Shown in pieces: positions 29,740-38,669 of a DNA stretch of 64,000 nucleotides. The notes beneath the pieces were generated by a model. It ran no database searches. It was not told the origin of the DNA and worked only from the letters and a program-made list of their open reading frames with translations. How positions within the stretch are numbered: the first letter of the stretch is position 1; every line of letters starts with the position of its first letter. The translations under genes and the position numbers were made by a program. Source of the DNA: Aliivibrio fischeri. GTDB lineage: Bacteria; Pseudomonadota; Gammaproteobacteria; Enterobacterales; Vibrionaceae. The stretch is taken from contig NZ_WOBR01000009.1 in the NCBI RefSeq assembly GCF_009727955.1, forward strand, positions 1 to 64,000, in the 5' to 3' direction.

Positions 29740-30246
29740 TTAAGAACGGACATTAACACCCACAGAATTTGTTAATTTTGAATTCGTAGTTAAGCCATTT
29801 GTTATGGCAAGATCAACATTTTGTCGATCAGATATTTGCTGAACTTCATTATCTTGCATCAGTTCACCAAGCGTAATACCGTCTAAGAAAGTACTGATTC
29901 GAGAACTTAGATCACGCCACAATGTGTGCGTTAAACAACGCGTACCACCTTGGCAGCCTTCTTTTCCATGACATTTCGTTGCATCAACTGATTCATCGAC
30001 AGCTGAAATAACCATTCCAACAGCAATTTGTTCAGCTTTTAATCCTAAGCGATAACCACCACCAGGACCTCGAACGCTAGCAACTAAACCGGCTTTACGT
30101 AATCTAGAGAATAATTGTTCAAGATAAGATAATGAAATTCCTTGGCGCTCTGAGATATCAGCAAGCGGCACTGGTCCTTCTTGGGCATGAAGTGCAACGT
30201 CTAACATTGCTGTTACTGCATACCTTCCCTTTGAAGTTAATTTCAT
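29740..30246 (-). CDS. iscR: Fe-S-responsive regulator IscR
   Basis: IscR is an Rrf2-family repressor/activator that senses Fe-S status with a [2Fe-2S] cluster. The winged helix is at about 1-75 ([26 protein letters not shown]). The cluster cysteines lie in [18 protein letters not shown], three Cys spaced as in E. coli (92, 98 and 104), with the nearby His ligand. The C-terminal tail is slightly longer (168 versus 162). First gene of the operon; its own operators lie upstream. Confidence 0.98.
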   Translation of the reverse strand: MKLTSKGRYAVTAMLDVALHAQEGPVPLADISERQGISLSYLEQLFSRLRKAGLVASVRGPGGGYRLGLKAEQIAVGMVISAVDESVDATKCHGKEGCQGGTRCLTHTLWRDLSSRISTFLDGITLGELMQDNEVQQISDRQNVDLAITNGLTTNSKLTNSVGVNVRS

Positions 30247-30290
30247 AAGTTACCTCATATCCACACTATTCGTATGGAATGAAGTTTCCC

Positions 30291-30315
30291 ATACCTGACT
30301 ATTTTGGTCAAGTAT
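30291..30315 (-). promoter_or_regulatory. IscR type-1 binding site, proximal
   Basis: The 25-bp palindrome begins ATACCTGACT and ends GGTCAAGTAT. It fits the type-1 IscR consensus ATASYYGACT...AGTCRRSTAT almost perfectly on the minus strand. It lies 45 bases before the iscR start, consistent with autoregulation. Confidence 0.85.
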
Positions 30316-30340
30316 TTATCCTACTATTTTAGTCAAGTAC
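30316..30340 (-). promoter_or_regulatory. IscR type-1-like binding site, distal and abutting
   Basis: A second 25-bp copy ends AGTCAAGTAC and directly abuts the first with no spacer. It matches the first in about 18 of 25 positions. Tandem IscR sites also occur at E. coli iscR. Confidence 0.7.
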
Positions 30341-30353
30341 TTACTATTTGATA

Positions 30354-31079
30354 TTACTTGTCTTTCATACTGCGTTCTACGGCGGTCAATACACCACGTA
30401 AAATGCGTAATTCTTGAGTTTCTGGACGTGTACGGTTAAACATACGACGCATTTTATTCATAACCTGACCTGGATGTGCTTTATTTATAAAGTCGGTATT
30501 CGTCATCACTTTTTCAAGGTGTTCGTAGAATAATTCCAGTTCATGGTTTAAAGGGTAATCCGCTTCTTTTGATTCGCCTTTATATGCTTGACTGTCTAAC
30601 CATGCAACGCGTGCTTCGTAGCTAATAGTTTGCACTGCCATTGCTAAGTTCAAAGAACTGTATTCAGGGTTAGCTGGAATACATACATGGAAATGACACT
30701 TCTGTAACTCTTCATTAGTCAAACCGACTCTTTCACGGCCAAAAACAAAAGCAATTGGATGTGTATTGGCTTCTTCTATTGCTTTAACGCCCGCTTCGCG
30801 AGGTTCTAACATTGGCCATTCAAGTGTTCTTGAACGTGCACTTGAACCAATAACTAAACCACAATCAGAAATGGCTTCATCTAATGTATCAACAACACGT
30901 GCATTATTCGCAATATCACTTGCTCCAGCAGCAAGAGCAATGGCTTGACCATCAACTTCACATTCAGGTGCAACAAGCACCATATTAGTTAACCCCATCA
31001 CTTTCATAGCGCGAGCAGCTGAACCAATATTTCCTGAATGGCTAGTTCCTACAAGAACAATACGAATTTTATCTAACAT
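30354..31079 (-). CDS. trmJ: tRNA (cytidine/uridine-32-2'-O-)-methyltransferase TrmJ
   Basis: TrmJ is a SPOUT-family enzyme that 2'-O-methylates position 32 of several tRNAs. The N-terminal domain shows [22 protein letters not shown], and the knot region [16 protein letters not shown] and [14 protein letters not shown]. The start at 31079 (MLDKIRIV) has GGGA six bases upstream. At 241 residues it is similar to E. coli TrmJ (246). In E. coli it also lies just upstream of iscR, and suhB is divergent, as here. Confidence 0.96.
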   Translation of the reverse strand: MLDKIRIVLVGTSHSGNIGSAARAMKVMGLTNMVLVAPECEVDGQAIALAAGASDIANNARVVDTLDEAISDCGLVIGSSARSRTLEWPMLEPREAGVKAIEEANTHPIAFVFGRERVGLTNEELQKCHFHVCIPANPEYSSLNLAMAVQTISYEARVAWLDSQAYKGESKEADYPLNHELELFYEHLEKVMTNTDFINKAHPGQVMNKMRRMFNRTRPETQELRILRGVLTAVERSMKDK

Positions 31080-31286
31080 GTTATTTCCCATCTAATGAAA
31101 AGAGCCGCCGGATACTAACATAAAGCAATACGGCTTTCTTCTTTATCTCGCTGAGATTTTAACCTTGGATCGCTTTTTTTGTAATAAAGAGAATGAATGA
31201 ACAAAAAATAAACACTTCCTTTTTATAATAAGTCTGTGTATACTCGCCGCCGATTTCTGTTCTTTAACATCTTTTGGGATATTACT

Positions 31287-32090
31287 ATGCATCCAATGCT
31301 AAACATTGCTGTACGTGCTGCACGTAAAGCTGGTGACTTTGTTGCTAAATCTTTTGAGCAAACTGACAAAATTGAAACAACAAAGAAAGGCAACAACGAA
31401 TTTATTACGAACATCGAAGCCGATGCTCAATACATTCTTGTTGACATGATCAAGAAATCTTACCCTGATCACAGCATCATTTCTGAAGAGTCTGGCCTAA
31501 TTGAAGGTAAAGACACTGACATTCAATGGATCATTGACCCATTAGATGGCACGACTAACTTCGTTAGAGGTATCCCACACTTCTCTGTTTCTATTGCTGT
31601 TCGCATTAAAGGCCGTACAGAAGTCGCTTGTGTATACGATCCAATCCGCAATGAACTATTTACTGCTCAACGTGGTGCTGGTGCTCAACGCAACAACCAA
31701 CGTATGCGCGTTAAAGAGTTAAAAGATCTTAGCGAAGCTATCATCTCTACAGGTTTCCCATACCGTCACAAACAACACTCTGAAAGCTTCATGAAAGTGG
31801 TTAGTGCACTATTCATCGAAGGTTCTGACGTTCGCCGTACTGGTTGTGCATCTCTAGACTTATGTTACTTAGCATCAGCTCGTATGGATGGTTTTGTTGA
31901 ACTAGGTCTTAAGCCTTGGGAAATGTCTGCTGCTGACTTAATTGCTCGTGAAGCTGGTGTTATCTGTACTGACTTCGTTGGCGGTACTGATTACCTTAAA
32001 TCTGGTAACCTAGTTGCTGGTAGCCCACGTGTTGTTAAAGCGATGCTTAAAAAAGTTCGTGAAAACGGCAACGAAGCAATGATGAAATAA
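31287..32090 (+). CDS. suhB: Inositol-1-monophosphatase / rRNA antitermination factor SuhB
   Basis: SuhB is a Mg-dependent inositol phosphatase that in E. coli also acts in rRNA antitermination complexes. The metal-binding motifs are visible: EESG near 66, DPLDGTTNFVRG near 84 and WEMSAADLIAREAG near 210. I start at ATG 31287 (MHPMLNIAVRAAR), which has GGGAT upstream and gives 267 residues, exactly E. coli's length; a 17-codon longer frame is unlikely. It ends at a strong terminator. Confidence 0.97.
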   Translation: MHPMLNIAVRAARKAGDFVAKSFEQTDKIETTKKGNNEFITNIEADAQYILVDMIKKSYPDHSIISEESGLIEGKDTDIQWIIDPLDGTTNFVRGIPHFSVSIAVRIKGRTEVACVYDPIRNELFTAQRGAGAQRNNQRMRVKELKDLSEAIISTGFPYRHKQHSESFMKVVSALFIEGSDVRRTGCASLDLCYLASARMDGFVELGLKPWEMSAADLIAREAGVICTDFVGGTDYLKSGNLVAGSPRVVKAMLKKVRENGNEAMMK

Positions 32091-32110
32091 TTTCATTTAT
32101 TGATTTAAAA

Positions 32111-32142
32111 AAAGGGAAGACAGGTTATCTGTCTTCCCTTTT
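32111..32142. terminator. Bidirectional rho-independent terminator
   Basis: AAAGGGAAGACAG pairs with CTGTCTTCCCTTT around a short loop and is followed by TTTT; A-runs to the left serve the opposite strand. It separates suhB (+) and truC (-). Confidence 0.9.
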
Positions 32143-32145
32143 TTA

Positions 32146-32925
32146 TTATTGACTCCAACCAAACTCAGTAAATAGTTTTTTCCAAGTCTCATCAAAATCG
32201 GCTTTAATCACGATATCCTCCCCCGTTATTGGGTGAGTGAAATTCAATTCTGATGCGTGAAGTAATAAACGGTGGCTATCCAATTTTTCTTTAAATAAAC
32301 GATTATGCTTTCCATCACCGTGGCTTGTATCACCAACAATTGGGTGACGTAAATGTGCCATATGGCGACGAAGTTGATGCTTTCTACCCGTATGTGGTTT
32401 TAATTCCATCAAACAATACCGCGTTGTGGGAAACTTACCTGTTGAATAAGGTAATTCCACTTTAGCTAACGGTTTGTACTCTGTAATCGCTTCTTTAGCT
32501 TCGACTTCTTGTGATGCCTTTTTATCTGCAATTTTATCGAGTTCTTTTTTCAATGGATAATCAAGCGTATCCGCTTCTTCAATCCATCCACGAACAATCG
32601 CATGATAGGTTTTCTTTATTTCTCTGCTTGCGAAAAGTGGGGATACTTGTGCCGCAATCTCACTTGATAAAGCAAAGAATAATATTCCTGATGTTGGTCT
32701 GTCTAAACGATGTAATGGAAACACATGCTGACCAATTTGATCACGTAATGTTTGCATCGCAAATACCGTTTCGTGTTTATCAAGCCATGAACGGTGTACT
32801 AACATTCCAGCAGGTTTATTAATCGCAATTAAATGTTCATCACGATAAACAATCTCAAGCTCTATTGGCTCAACCTGTTCTTCTAATAACTCATCATTCA
32901 CAGCTGTAATTTCTTCTGTATTCAC
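32146..32925 (-). CDS. truC: tRNA pseudouridine(65) synthase TruC
   Basis: TruC isomerises U65 in tRNA(Ile) and tRNA(Asp). It belongs to the RluA family: HRLDRPTSGILFFA holds the catalytic Asp at about residue 75, followed by RKHQLRRHMAHLRHPIVGD. A GTG at 32925 is the most likely start, with AGGT seven bases upstream. The first 25 residues are an acidic extension not seen in E. coli TruC. Only one base separates it from yqcC, and the same pair is adjacent in E. coli. Confidence 0.93.
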   Translation of the reverse strand: MNTEEITAVNDELLEEQVEPIELEIVYRDEHLIAINKPAGMLVHRSWLDKHETVFAMQTLRDQIGQHVFPLHRLDRPTSGILFFALSSEIAAQVSPLFASREIKKTYHAIVRGWIEEADTLDYPLKKELDKIADKKASQEVEAKEAITEYKPLAKVELPYSTGKFPTTRYCLMELKPHTGRKHQLRRHMAHLRHPIVGDTSHGDGKHNRLFKEKLDSHRLLLHASELNFTHPITGEDIVIKADFDETWKKLFTEFGWSQ

Positions 32926-32926
32926 T

Positions 32927-33241
32927 TCATTTACCTAATGCATCAATGGCATGACATAAGCGTACAATTTCGTTATACCCTTCAATATCTTTTAATGCTT
33001 CTTCAATATAGGGAGCAATTGAGAATCCTTTTGGTGTCGGTTTATTATTCTCAATTAGATAATTCATCTTAGGGATAAAAATCCACTGCAACCACTCAGA
33101 TGCAGATAAAGTATCAATGGCAAATGGCTCTGTACTTGATAAATCGGCTATCGATGGTGACGTACGTTGCCAATGCCCATGATGTTCTAATTGCTGAGCT
33201 AACTGCTCTAATAATGTTGATAATTCTAACGATGTCGTCAT
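32927..33241 (-). CDS. yqcC: YqcC family protein (DUF446)
   Basis: This small cytoplasmic protein of about 104 residues has no established function. Family marks are WLQWIFIPKMNYLIE and the IxPYIEEAL block near the C-terminus. ATG 33241 (MTTSLELSTLL) is preferred over a GTG six codons upstream. It precedes truC in an operon, as in E. coli, which suggests a role linked to tRNA modification, though this is only inference. Confidence 0.88.
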   Translation of the reverse strand: MTTSLELSTLLEQLAQQLEHHGHWQRTSPSIADLSSTEPFAIDTLSASEWLQWIFIPKMNYLIENNKPTPKGFSIAPYIEEALKDIEGYNEIVRLCHAIDALGK

Positions 33242-33307
33242 ATCCGATAAAACTCGCACTCTCTGATACTTTTGATGACAAAGGATACCATCTTATCAAG
33301 GCTTGGG

Positions 33308-33313
33308 TATAAT
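33308..33313 (+). promoter_or_regulatory. Probable -10 box of the DUF3549 gene
   Basis: A perfect TATAAT preceded by GGG lies 31 bases before the ATG at 33344. No good -35 sequence was seen at the usual distance. It supports the start at 33344 over the more upstream in-frame ATG at 33272. Confidence 0.5.
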
Positions 33314-33343
33314 CACGACATTACCCATAAAATAAGACATATC

Positions 33344-34381
33344 ATGGATCAGATTTATACGCTTACCCAACTGATACAGCAATCAGATTGTGAATACACG
33401 ATTTATGACTTAGGTCGCCGTGTTCAACCTATCTCAAATAAACAATTTGAATCTATTGAAGCTGGACAGCAACCTTATCCTTACCCACTACAACGTCATG
33501 CTCATTTAGCTATCGCTTATTGGAATGAGACAAAACAACCTTGGATTTGGTTTTTAAAACTGCCTTTAGATGAACGAAGTCTACTGCAACAAGCTGATAT
33601 CGGTAATTTTATTAAGTACGTTATCGAAGCGATTGGGGTGTCATTAAGCGGCGATTTAAGCGAAGAGCAACAACAAAAGTTGTCAAATAACCCTTATACC
33701 TTTAAGCCTAAAGATGACAAGATGGCAATGTTTCATAGTCTCTTGCGTATGGAATTAGCACAGCCTATGAGCCAATACTATGATCACGCAAAAACGTACC
33801 TTTCAGGTACAAACGGTTGGGATAATTGGCAGTTTGTTGGAATGCAAGGATTAGCCGATGTATGTGCAAATCTAAATAAAGACAACAACAGTACTGCACT
33901 TCGCAAAGCGCTGTCTCATTTACCGACAACGGTTTTATACGCTACATTAGGCTGCTTAGAACACATCAATTTGCCTGAAAAATTAGCACAAAAGCAATTA
34001 GAAATAATCCAAGAACTATGCAATGACAAAGAATCTGATCTGTTTCTATTATCTGCACATATTCGTGCGCTTTCTGGAGCAGATAAAAATACTTTAATTA
34101 AAGCACTGACTTTGATTTTATCAAGTGAACGATTAAGTCACCCTGAAGTTCTCGTCGCTATTGCTGGTCGTTGCTGGAGTGGATTAGAGGATCTGTCTAT
34201 TGCTAATCTTTTCTTATTACGATTGGCTCAAACGGGTGATCAGCAACTGTTTAATCAATTGTTTGCTGATTTAGTAATGCAACCGAAGCTTCGTATGTGC
34301 ATGCTTCAGATCCTTCATGGAGAAGCGGATCCTAAACTGGCTAACGCTTTATTAAAATTGCAGCAAACCACCAAGAGCTAA
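33344..34381 (+). CDS. DUF3549 family protein
   Basis: A conserved but uncharacterised protein found mainly in Vibrionaceae and related marine gammaproteobacteria. The start at 33344 (MDQIYTLTQLIQQSDCEYTIYDLGR) gives 345 residues. No signal peptide or membrane helix is seen. It has an N-terminal YDLGRRVQPIS block, a WFLKLPLDERSLLQ block and helical repeats in the C-terminal half. It is followed after three bases by a DUF3301 gene in a two-gene unit, which is the usual context for this family. The function is unknown. Confidence 0.85.
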   Translation: MDQIYTLTQLIQQSDCEYTIYDLGRRVQPISNKQFESIEAGQQPYPYPLQRHAHLAIAYWNETKQPWIWFLKLPLDERSLLQQADIGNFIKYVIEAIGVSLSGDLSEEQQQKLSNNPYTFKPKDDKMAMFHSLLRMELAQPMSQYYDHAKTYLSGTNGWDNWQFVGMQGLADVCANLNKDNNSTALRKALSHLPTTVLYATLGCLEHINLPEKLAQKQLEIIQELCNDKESDLFLLSAHIRALSGADKNTLIKALTLILSSERLSHPEVLVAIAGRCWSGLEDLSIANLFLLRLAQTGDQQLFNQLFADLVMQPKLRMCMLQILHGEADPKLANALLKLQQTTKS

Positions 34382-34384
34382 GAT

Positions 34385-34693
34385 ATGGATAATCTACTTG
34401 CGATATTAGCGCTAACCCTATTCTGCTTTCTTTTTTGGCAACAAAGAAGACAATCGGAATATGCTCACCAAGCTATTCAACATTATTGTAAAAAAATGGA
34501 ATTACAGCTGCTTAGTGTCGCAAGAGGTTCTTACGGTATTCAATTACCTGACGGTAAAAAGCGCCTACATACTATTTATGAATTCGAGTTTTCTTCCGTG
34601 GGAGATGACCACTACACAGGTAAATTGATCATGATAGGCTTTAAAGCCGCAAAGTTTAATTTACCTCCATATCGCATGGCTGAAGAATACTAA
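34385..34693 (+). CDS. DUF3301 family membrane-anchored protein
   Basis: A 102-residue protein with one N-terminal transmembrane helix (LLAILALTLFCFLFW, about 4-18) followed by RRQSEYAHQAIQHYCKKMELQLLSVARG. The C-terminal part is a small beta-rich domain ending LPPYRMAEEY. It follows the DUF3549 gene by three bases. The family occurs in many gammaproteobacteria; no function is known. Confidence 0.87.
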   Translation: MDNLLAILALTLFCFLFWQQRRQSEYAHQAIQHYCKKMELQLLSVARGSYGIQLPDGKKRLHTIYEFEFSSVGDDHYTGKLIMIGFKAAKFNLPPYRMAEEY

Positions 34694-34700
34694 TGAAAAC

Positions 34701-34731
34701 TGGGCTAGCGCATAGTATTGCTGCTAGCCCA
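34701..34731. terminator. Hairpin between DUF3301 gene and porin
   Basis: TGGGCTAGC (34701-34709) pairs exactly with GCTAGCCCA (34723-34731). On the minus strand it is followed by GTTTTCATT, so it may end the porin transcript; on the plus strand no T-run follows. Confidence 0.6.
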
Positions 34732-34759
34732 ATTCCCCCCTTATTTTATATCCTTTTGG

Positions 34760-36037
34760 TTACCACCATGCTTCCCACATAGCACCAACTGCAAAAGTAT
34801 CTTGTTTACCCGTTTCTCCACGAGTTAAATCCACTTCTGTATTTGAGTCACCAACGGTTGCGTAAAATCTCAACATTGGTCTTGCACCTGAATCCATATC
34901 AAAGCTAATATTTTGAGATAAGGTGACTTTCCAAGCATCGTTTTGTCCGCTTTGATTATCAAAATCAACCAGTGAATAACCCGCTTCTAGCCATGTCGAA
35001 TGAATGTTATTCCATGCATAAGTGGGACGCACAATGGCACTGTAGTTAGCTCGGTCATCTTGACTCGCATTTTTATCTTCTAATGATTGATAACCAACTA
35101 GATATTCAATATTAGTTTGATTGCTCATCACTAACTTACCTTCTAGCTGCATCAACAACGTCGATAAGTCTTCTGTTTTATTAAAAATATTGTTATCAAC
35201 ATTATTACCATAGCGAGTCACAAACTTATTGCTCAGCATTCCAACACTATGATTTAACTCAAGCGCCAGTTGGTACGAATCGATATCATCAACATAACAC
35301 TGCTTATCTAGGCCAGTTCCAGTACAAGTTTGCGTGTCCTTGTCAGTTTCAGTATTTTTAGAGGAAAAGCCATAGTTCGCATAGAAAGAAAGATCTAATG
35401 CGTCCGTTAAATTAATTCCATGTAATTTAGATGTAATTGCGTAATTACCACTGTCACCAGTACCACCACCATCAACAACTTGTGCAACTGCAGCCATATC
35501 AAATTTCACGCTGCCAAACTCAAGGTTTTTAATACCAGCACCTTGAGAATCATTCATCATCCAGAAGTAATCGTTTAATCCTGTTTGTGGTCGGTTATGG
35601 AAATCTCGACCAGCCCAAATATAAGCATTAGGTTGAGATTCAAAGACATTCGTCGCCCCCGCATAGAATTTCTTCAAGCCAACCTCATCTCCCCAATGCT
35701 CTAGCATGACAACCACATCCCAAATGGTGCCATTATCAGAAACAAATCCTTTAGCAAACTGGAACTCACCGCCATTTCCTTCATTACCTAAACGACCAGC
35801 AGCATTACCAATTAATTGACCATCCGCTGAGACGTATTTTTGCGTATCATCAGAAAAATGAAAGCCATAACGAGCATAACCAGAAAAAACAATCCCATCG
35901 GGAATATCCGATTGAGGAGAAATAACTAAAGGTTGTTGATCATCTAATTGAATATTATCTAATGGATCTGTTTCAGCAAAAGTAGAAAATGAAGAAAGGG
36001 TCGCTGTAACAGCCAAAGCAACAGGTAATAATTTCAT
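34760..36037 (-). CDS. LamB-type outer-membrane carbohydrate porin
   Basis: The 425-residue protein has a clear signal peptide (cleavage likely after STFA near residue 21), followed by an 18-strand LamB-type barrel. FSGYARYGFHFS opens the barrel, GNEGNGGEFQ and YIWAGRDFHNR are LamB hallmarks, and the last residue is an aromatic Trp as expected for a BAM substrate. Family members transport maltodextrin, sucrose or aryl-beta-glucosides (BglH). Its position after the beta-glucoside-type PTS cluster suggests sugar entry for that system. A maltoporin role is less likely since no malto-genes lie nearby. Confidence 0.85.
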   Translation of the reverse strand: MKLLPVALAVTATLSSFSTFAETDPLDNIQLDDQQPLVISPQSDIPDGIVFSGYARYGFHFSDDTQKYVSADGQLIGNAAGRLGNEGNGGEFQFAKGFVSDNGTIWDVVVMLEHWGDEVGLKKFYAGATNVFESQPNAYIWAGRDFHNRPQTGLNDYFWMMNDSQGAGIKNLEFGSVKFDMAAVAQVVDGGGTGDSGNYAITSKLHGINLTDALDLSFYANYGFSSKNTETDKDTQTCTGTGLDKQCYVDDIDSYQLALELNHSVGMLSNKFVTRYGNNVDNNIFNKTEDLSTLLMQLEGKLVMSNQTNIEYLVGYQSLEDKNASQDDRANYSAIVRPTYAWNNIHSTWLEAGYSLVDFDNQSGQNDAWKVTLSQNISFDMDSGARPMLRFYATVGDSNTEVDLTRGETGKQDTFAVGAMWEAWW

Positions 36038-36251
36038 TATAATTCCTTAATAAATATTAAAACAGCAATTTAAAATCATCATGAACATTATCGAATTATA
36101 TTTACGACTCATTCATGAACTAATTAAATTATTTACTGTTATATTATTAACATTCAACAATCATAATTTTTAAATATTAACCTGATCACGCACGTTTTAT
36201 ATTTATATATATTTTATTTTTAGCTTTTTAAGAGGTATCTATTCAATAAAA

Positions 36252-36280
36252 ATAAAAAAGCACCAATTAATCGATGCTTT
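36252..36280 (-). terminator. Terminator of the LacI-type regulator gene
   Basis: Minus-strand AAAGCA and TGCTTT (complement of 36257-36280) flank an AT-rich partly palindromic loop and are followed by TTTTATT. The gap from here to the porin start (36038-36251) is very AT-rich; I see no gene in it and it must hold the porin promoter. Confidence 0.65.
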
Positions 36281-36297
36281 ATTAAAAATAAAATAGT

Positions 36298-37302
36298 TTA
36301 ATTAATATTCTTTGTTGATTCACGAACAATTATATTACCTTTTAATATTTCAGTCGTTGCTTTTACTTCTTTATCTGAAATCAATCTCAATGCTTTATCC
36401 ATTGCCAACTGAGTTACTTTTTGAATAGGAATATTAATCGTTGTTAATGCTGGAGATAAAAATGCAGAAATCTCATCATTATCTATTCCAACGATGGAAA
36501 TATCTTCAGGAACACGAATATTCATCTCTTTTAAGGCTTTAATTGCACCGAGTGCTAAATGGTCATTAAAACAAAAAATAGCGGAAATATCTTGTGAACG
36601 CTTCAACAATTCCTTACATGCTTGATAGCCATCTTCTAACTTACCATTCTTTATTATAGTTAAGTTATCATCATAAGTAACACCATGTTTTTCAAGTGTT
36701 TCTTTCGCTCCTTTCAAACGGATTTGACCAGTGCTTGATGTCATATTAAGGGTGATAATCGCGATGTTTTTATGCCCTAATTCAACAAGATGCTCAATAG
36801 CCATTTGACTTGCATTGTATTGATCAAAAGCCACTGCGTGCCCTAACCCATCAGGTAAGGTTCGATTAATTACCACAAGTGGGATCGGCAGTTTTTTCTG
36901 AATTTCGCAATAATCATCAGCCGTCATCGTACGACTATAAATTAAAATAGCGTCACACTTTCTTGCCACTAGTGAATTAATGGCTTCGATTTCAGTTTCA
37001 ACTTGATTATGACCGTCAGTGACGATTAATTGCTTTCCTGATTCTTCTGCAATTCTTGTCGCTTCTTTGAGTAAAATACCAAAATAATAACCATCAAAGA
37101 ACGACACAATAAGGCCAATACTATTAGAACTATTTGTTGCCAATGCTTGAGCTACAAGGCTCGGTTTATAGTCTAATGTTTCCATTGCATCAAAAATCAG
37201 TTTTTTTGTTTCTTCTTTTACTGGACCTTTTCCATTCATTACTCGAGAAACGGTCGCTTTAGAAACACCTGCAAGCTTACATACGTCATTGATTGTTGCC
37301 AT
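36298..37302 (-). CDS. LacI-family transcriptional regulator
   Basis: The 334 residues begin with a classical LacI DNA-binding domain (ATINDVCKLAGVSKATVSRVMNG) with a hinge helix at about 45-58. A periplasmic-binding-type sugar sensor domain follows, with LVVINRTLPDG and ISIVGIDNDEISAF. It lies between the PTS operon and the porin, so it very probably regulates them in response to a beta-glucoside or its 6-phosphate. It closely resembles CelR/AscG-type repressors. The operator is probably the palindrome at 41882. Confidence 0.92.
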   Translation of the reverse strand: MATINDVCKLAGVSKATVSRVMNGKGPVKEETKKLIFDAMETLDYKPSLVAQALATNSSNSIGLIVSFFDGYYFGILLKEATRIAEESGKQLIVTDGHNQVETEIEAINSLVARKCDAILIYSRTMTADDYCEIQKKLPIPLVVINRTLPDGLGHAVAFDQYNASQMAIEHLVELGHKNIAIITLNMTSSTGQIRLKGAKETLEKHGVTYDDNLTIIKNGKLEDGYQACKELLKRSQDISAIFCFNDHLALGAIKALKEMNIRVPEDISIVGIDNDEISAFLSPALTTINIPIQKVTQLAMDKALRLISDKEVKATTEILKGNIIVRESTKNIN

Positions 37303-37330
37303 TGAGCCCTCAAAAATATGTAGATGAAAT

Positions 37331-37360
37331 TAGCGTAATAATAGCTAAGTTATTACGCTA
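37331..37360 (-). terminator. Hairpin between the PTS IIA gene and the lacI-type gene
   Basis: TAGCGTAATAA and TTATTACGCTA are an exact 11-bp inverted pair around an eight-base loop. No strong U-tract follows. It may be a weak terminator of the PTS operon, or a regulatory site for the downstream regulator gene. Confidence 0.55.
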
Positions 37361-37371
37361 AATACACTTTA

Positions 37372-37695
37372 TTATTTATTCTGCAACGCGCGATGAATCT
37401 CAATTAACTCTTGAATCATCTCTTTTGCAAGCATAGAGGTCATAATATGATCTTGGGCGTGCACCATAATTAAATTCACTGGCACTTTTCCCTCTCCCTC
37501 ATCCATGCCAATAAGCTGTGTTTGCACATCATGCGCTCTTTTTGAAGCTTCAGCTGATTGCTTTAAAAGATCATCAACTTTATCCCATTCGCCAGATTTT
37601 GCTGCTCGTAATGCTTCCATTGCGCATGATTTAGATTCACCTGCATTAATAATAAGTTCCATTACTGTAGTTTCTAACTCTTCACCGACTAGCAT
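37372..37695 (-). CDS. PTS lactose/cellobiose family IIA component
   Basis: IIA(Lac/Cel) accepts phosphate from HPr and passes it to IIB. The 107 residues form a three-helix bundle; the phosphorylated His is in NLIMVHAQDHIMTSMLA near residue 78. It lies 11 bases after the ROK kinase gene, separated from its IIB and IIC partners by GH1 and ROK genes. Named by family; sugar specificity is inferred. Confidence 0.93.
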   Translation of the reverse strand: MLVGEELETTVMELIINAGESKSCAMEALRAAKSGEWDKVDDLLKQSAEASKRAHDVQTQLIGMDEGEGKVPVNLIMVHAQDHIMTSMLAKEMIQELIEIHRALQNK

Positions 37696-37706
37696 ATTCT
37701 TTATTC

Positions 37707-38642
37707 CTATTTAAATTTATTTTTCATTGTTAAAAAGTGATATACAGCTCCGATTAATCCACTGTCATTATTAAATGTACTTTTCTCAATAGAAACTAAC
37801 TCTTTAACATTAAATTCATTAATTGAATTTTGGCTTTTAATAATCTGATTAAATTTATCTTCAATATTAGAAATTAAATCTTTTCGACTACTTATCGCTC
37901 CACCAATAATTATTTTTTCTGGATTTAAAATAAACGTAAGGTTATATAATCCGATAGCAATATTATTATAAAAGTCATCAATTACTTTTATTGCGACTTC
38001 ATCACCTGCTGATGCGAGATCAAAAATATCTTTTCCTGATATATTATCAATACTATTAATATTTTTTAATTTTGAATAACGACGCCTTAGTCCTTCTCTG
38101 ACTGATGCAGTAAAACTCATGCTTGCTGTTGCTTTATCTTCTATATCAAATACATTTTTTGTGAACATATAACCAAACTCTCCAGCCATAAAACCATGAC
38201 CTCGAACCATTTGATTATTAATATAGATAGCGCCACCAATTCCTGTGCCTATCGTAATACAGATAAAATTCTCAACATGTTGTGCTTTACCGAGCCATTT
38301 TTCAGCAAGCGCTACACAGTTAACGTCATTCTCTAACTCAACAGGTAACGATAATCTCTTAGTTAACTCATCTTTAAATTGAAAACCATAGAAATCATCA
38401 ATTGCTCCCCCCGTTTTTAAATACCCTGTATTTACATCTACAAATCCAGGAAGAGAGAAAGCTGCACCATCGAACGTATACTTTTTTGACCACTGCTCTT
38501 TTATATCCACAAGAGTGGCAATGATTTTTTCTCCGCAAGTTTCAGTTTTCACCTTCCCTTGCTCAAGAACTTGTCCTTGTTCATTTAACACGCCAAACTT
38601 TATGTCTGTACCACCAATATCAAACGAAATATACGTTGCCAT
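37707..38642 (-). CDS. ROK-family sugar kinase
   Basis: The 311-residue protein starts with the ROK ATP-binding DIGGTDIKFG and contains ENDVNCVALAEKWLG and the ITIGTGIGGAIYIN motif. The zinc-binding Cys cluster usual in glucokinase-type ROK proteins is absent, a feature shared with beta-glucoside kinases (BglK), which phosphorylate cellobiose-type disaccharides or aryl glucosides. The coding sequence is noticeably more AT-rich than its neighbours. In this cluster it could phosphorylate sugars that enter unphosphorylated, or the free glucose released by the GH1 enzyme. Both are inference. Confidence 0.87.
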   Translation of the reverse strand: MATYISFDIGGTDIKFGVLNEQGQVLEQGKVKTETCGEKIIATLVDIKEQWSKKYTFDGAAFSLPGFVDVNTGYLKTGGAIDDFYGFQFKDELTKRLSLPVELENDVNCVALAEKWLGKAQHVENFICITIGTGIGGAIYINNQMVRGHGFMAGEFGYMFTKNVFDIEDKATASMSFTASVREGLRRRYSKLKNINSIDNISGKDIFDLASAGDEVAIKVIDDFYNNIAIGLYNLTFILNPEKIIIGGAISSRKDLISNIEDKFNQIIKSQNSINEFNVKELVSIEKSTFNNDSGLIGAVYHFLTMKNKFK

Positions 38643-38669
38643 AATGCGAACTTCTCCCTTTTATTTCAG

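Noticed and set aside
34760..36037. Maltoporin call (lamB)
   Set aside because: The barrel family is right, but no maltose genes are near and the PTS context points to beta-glucosides, so only the family was named.
36181..36205. CRP-like site upstream of the porin gene (TGATCACGCACG)
   Set aside because: Only one half resembles TGTGA...TCACA; too weak to annotate, although CRP control would be expected for this kind of gene.
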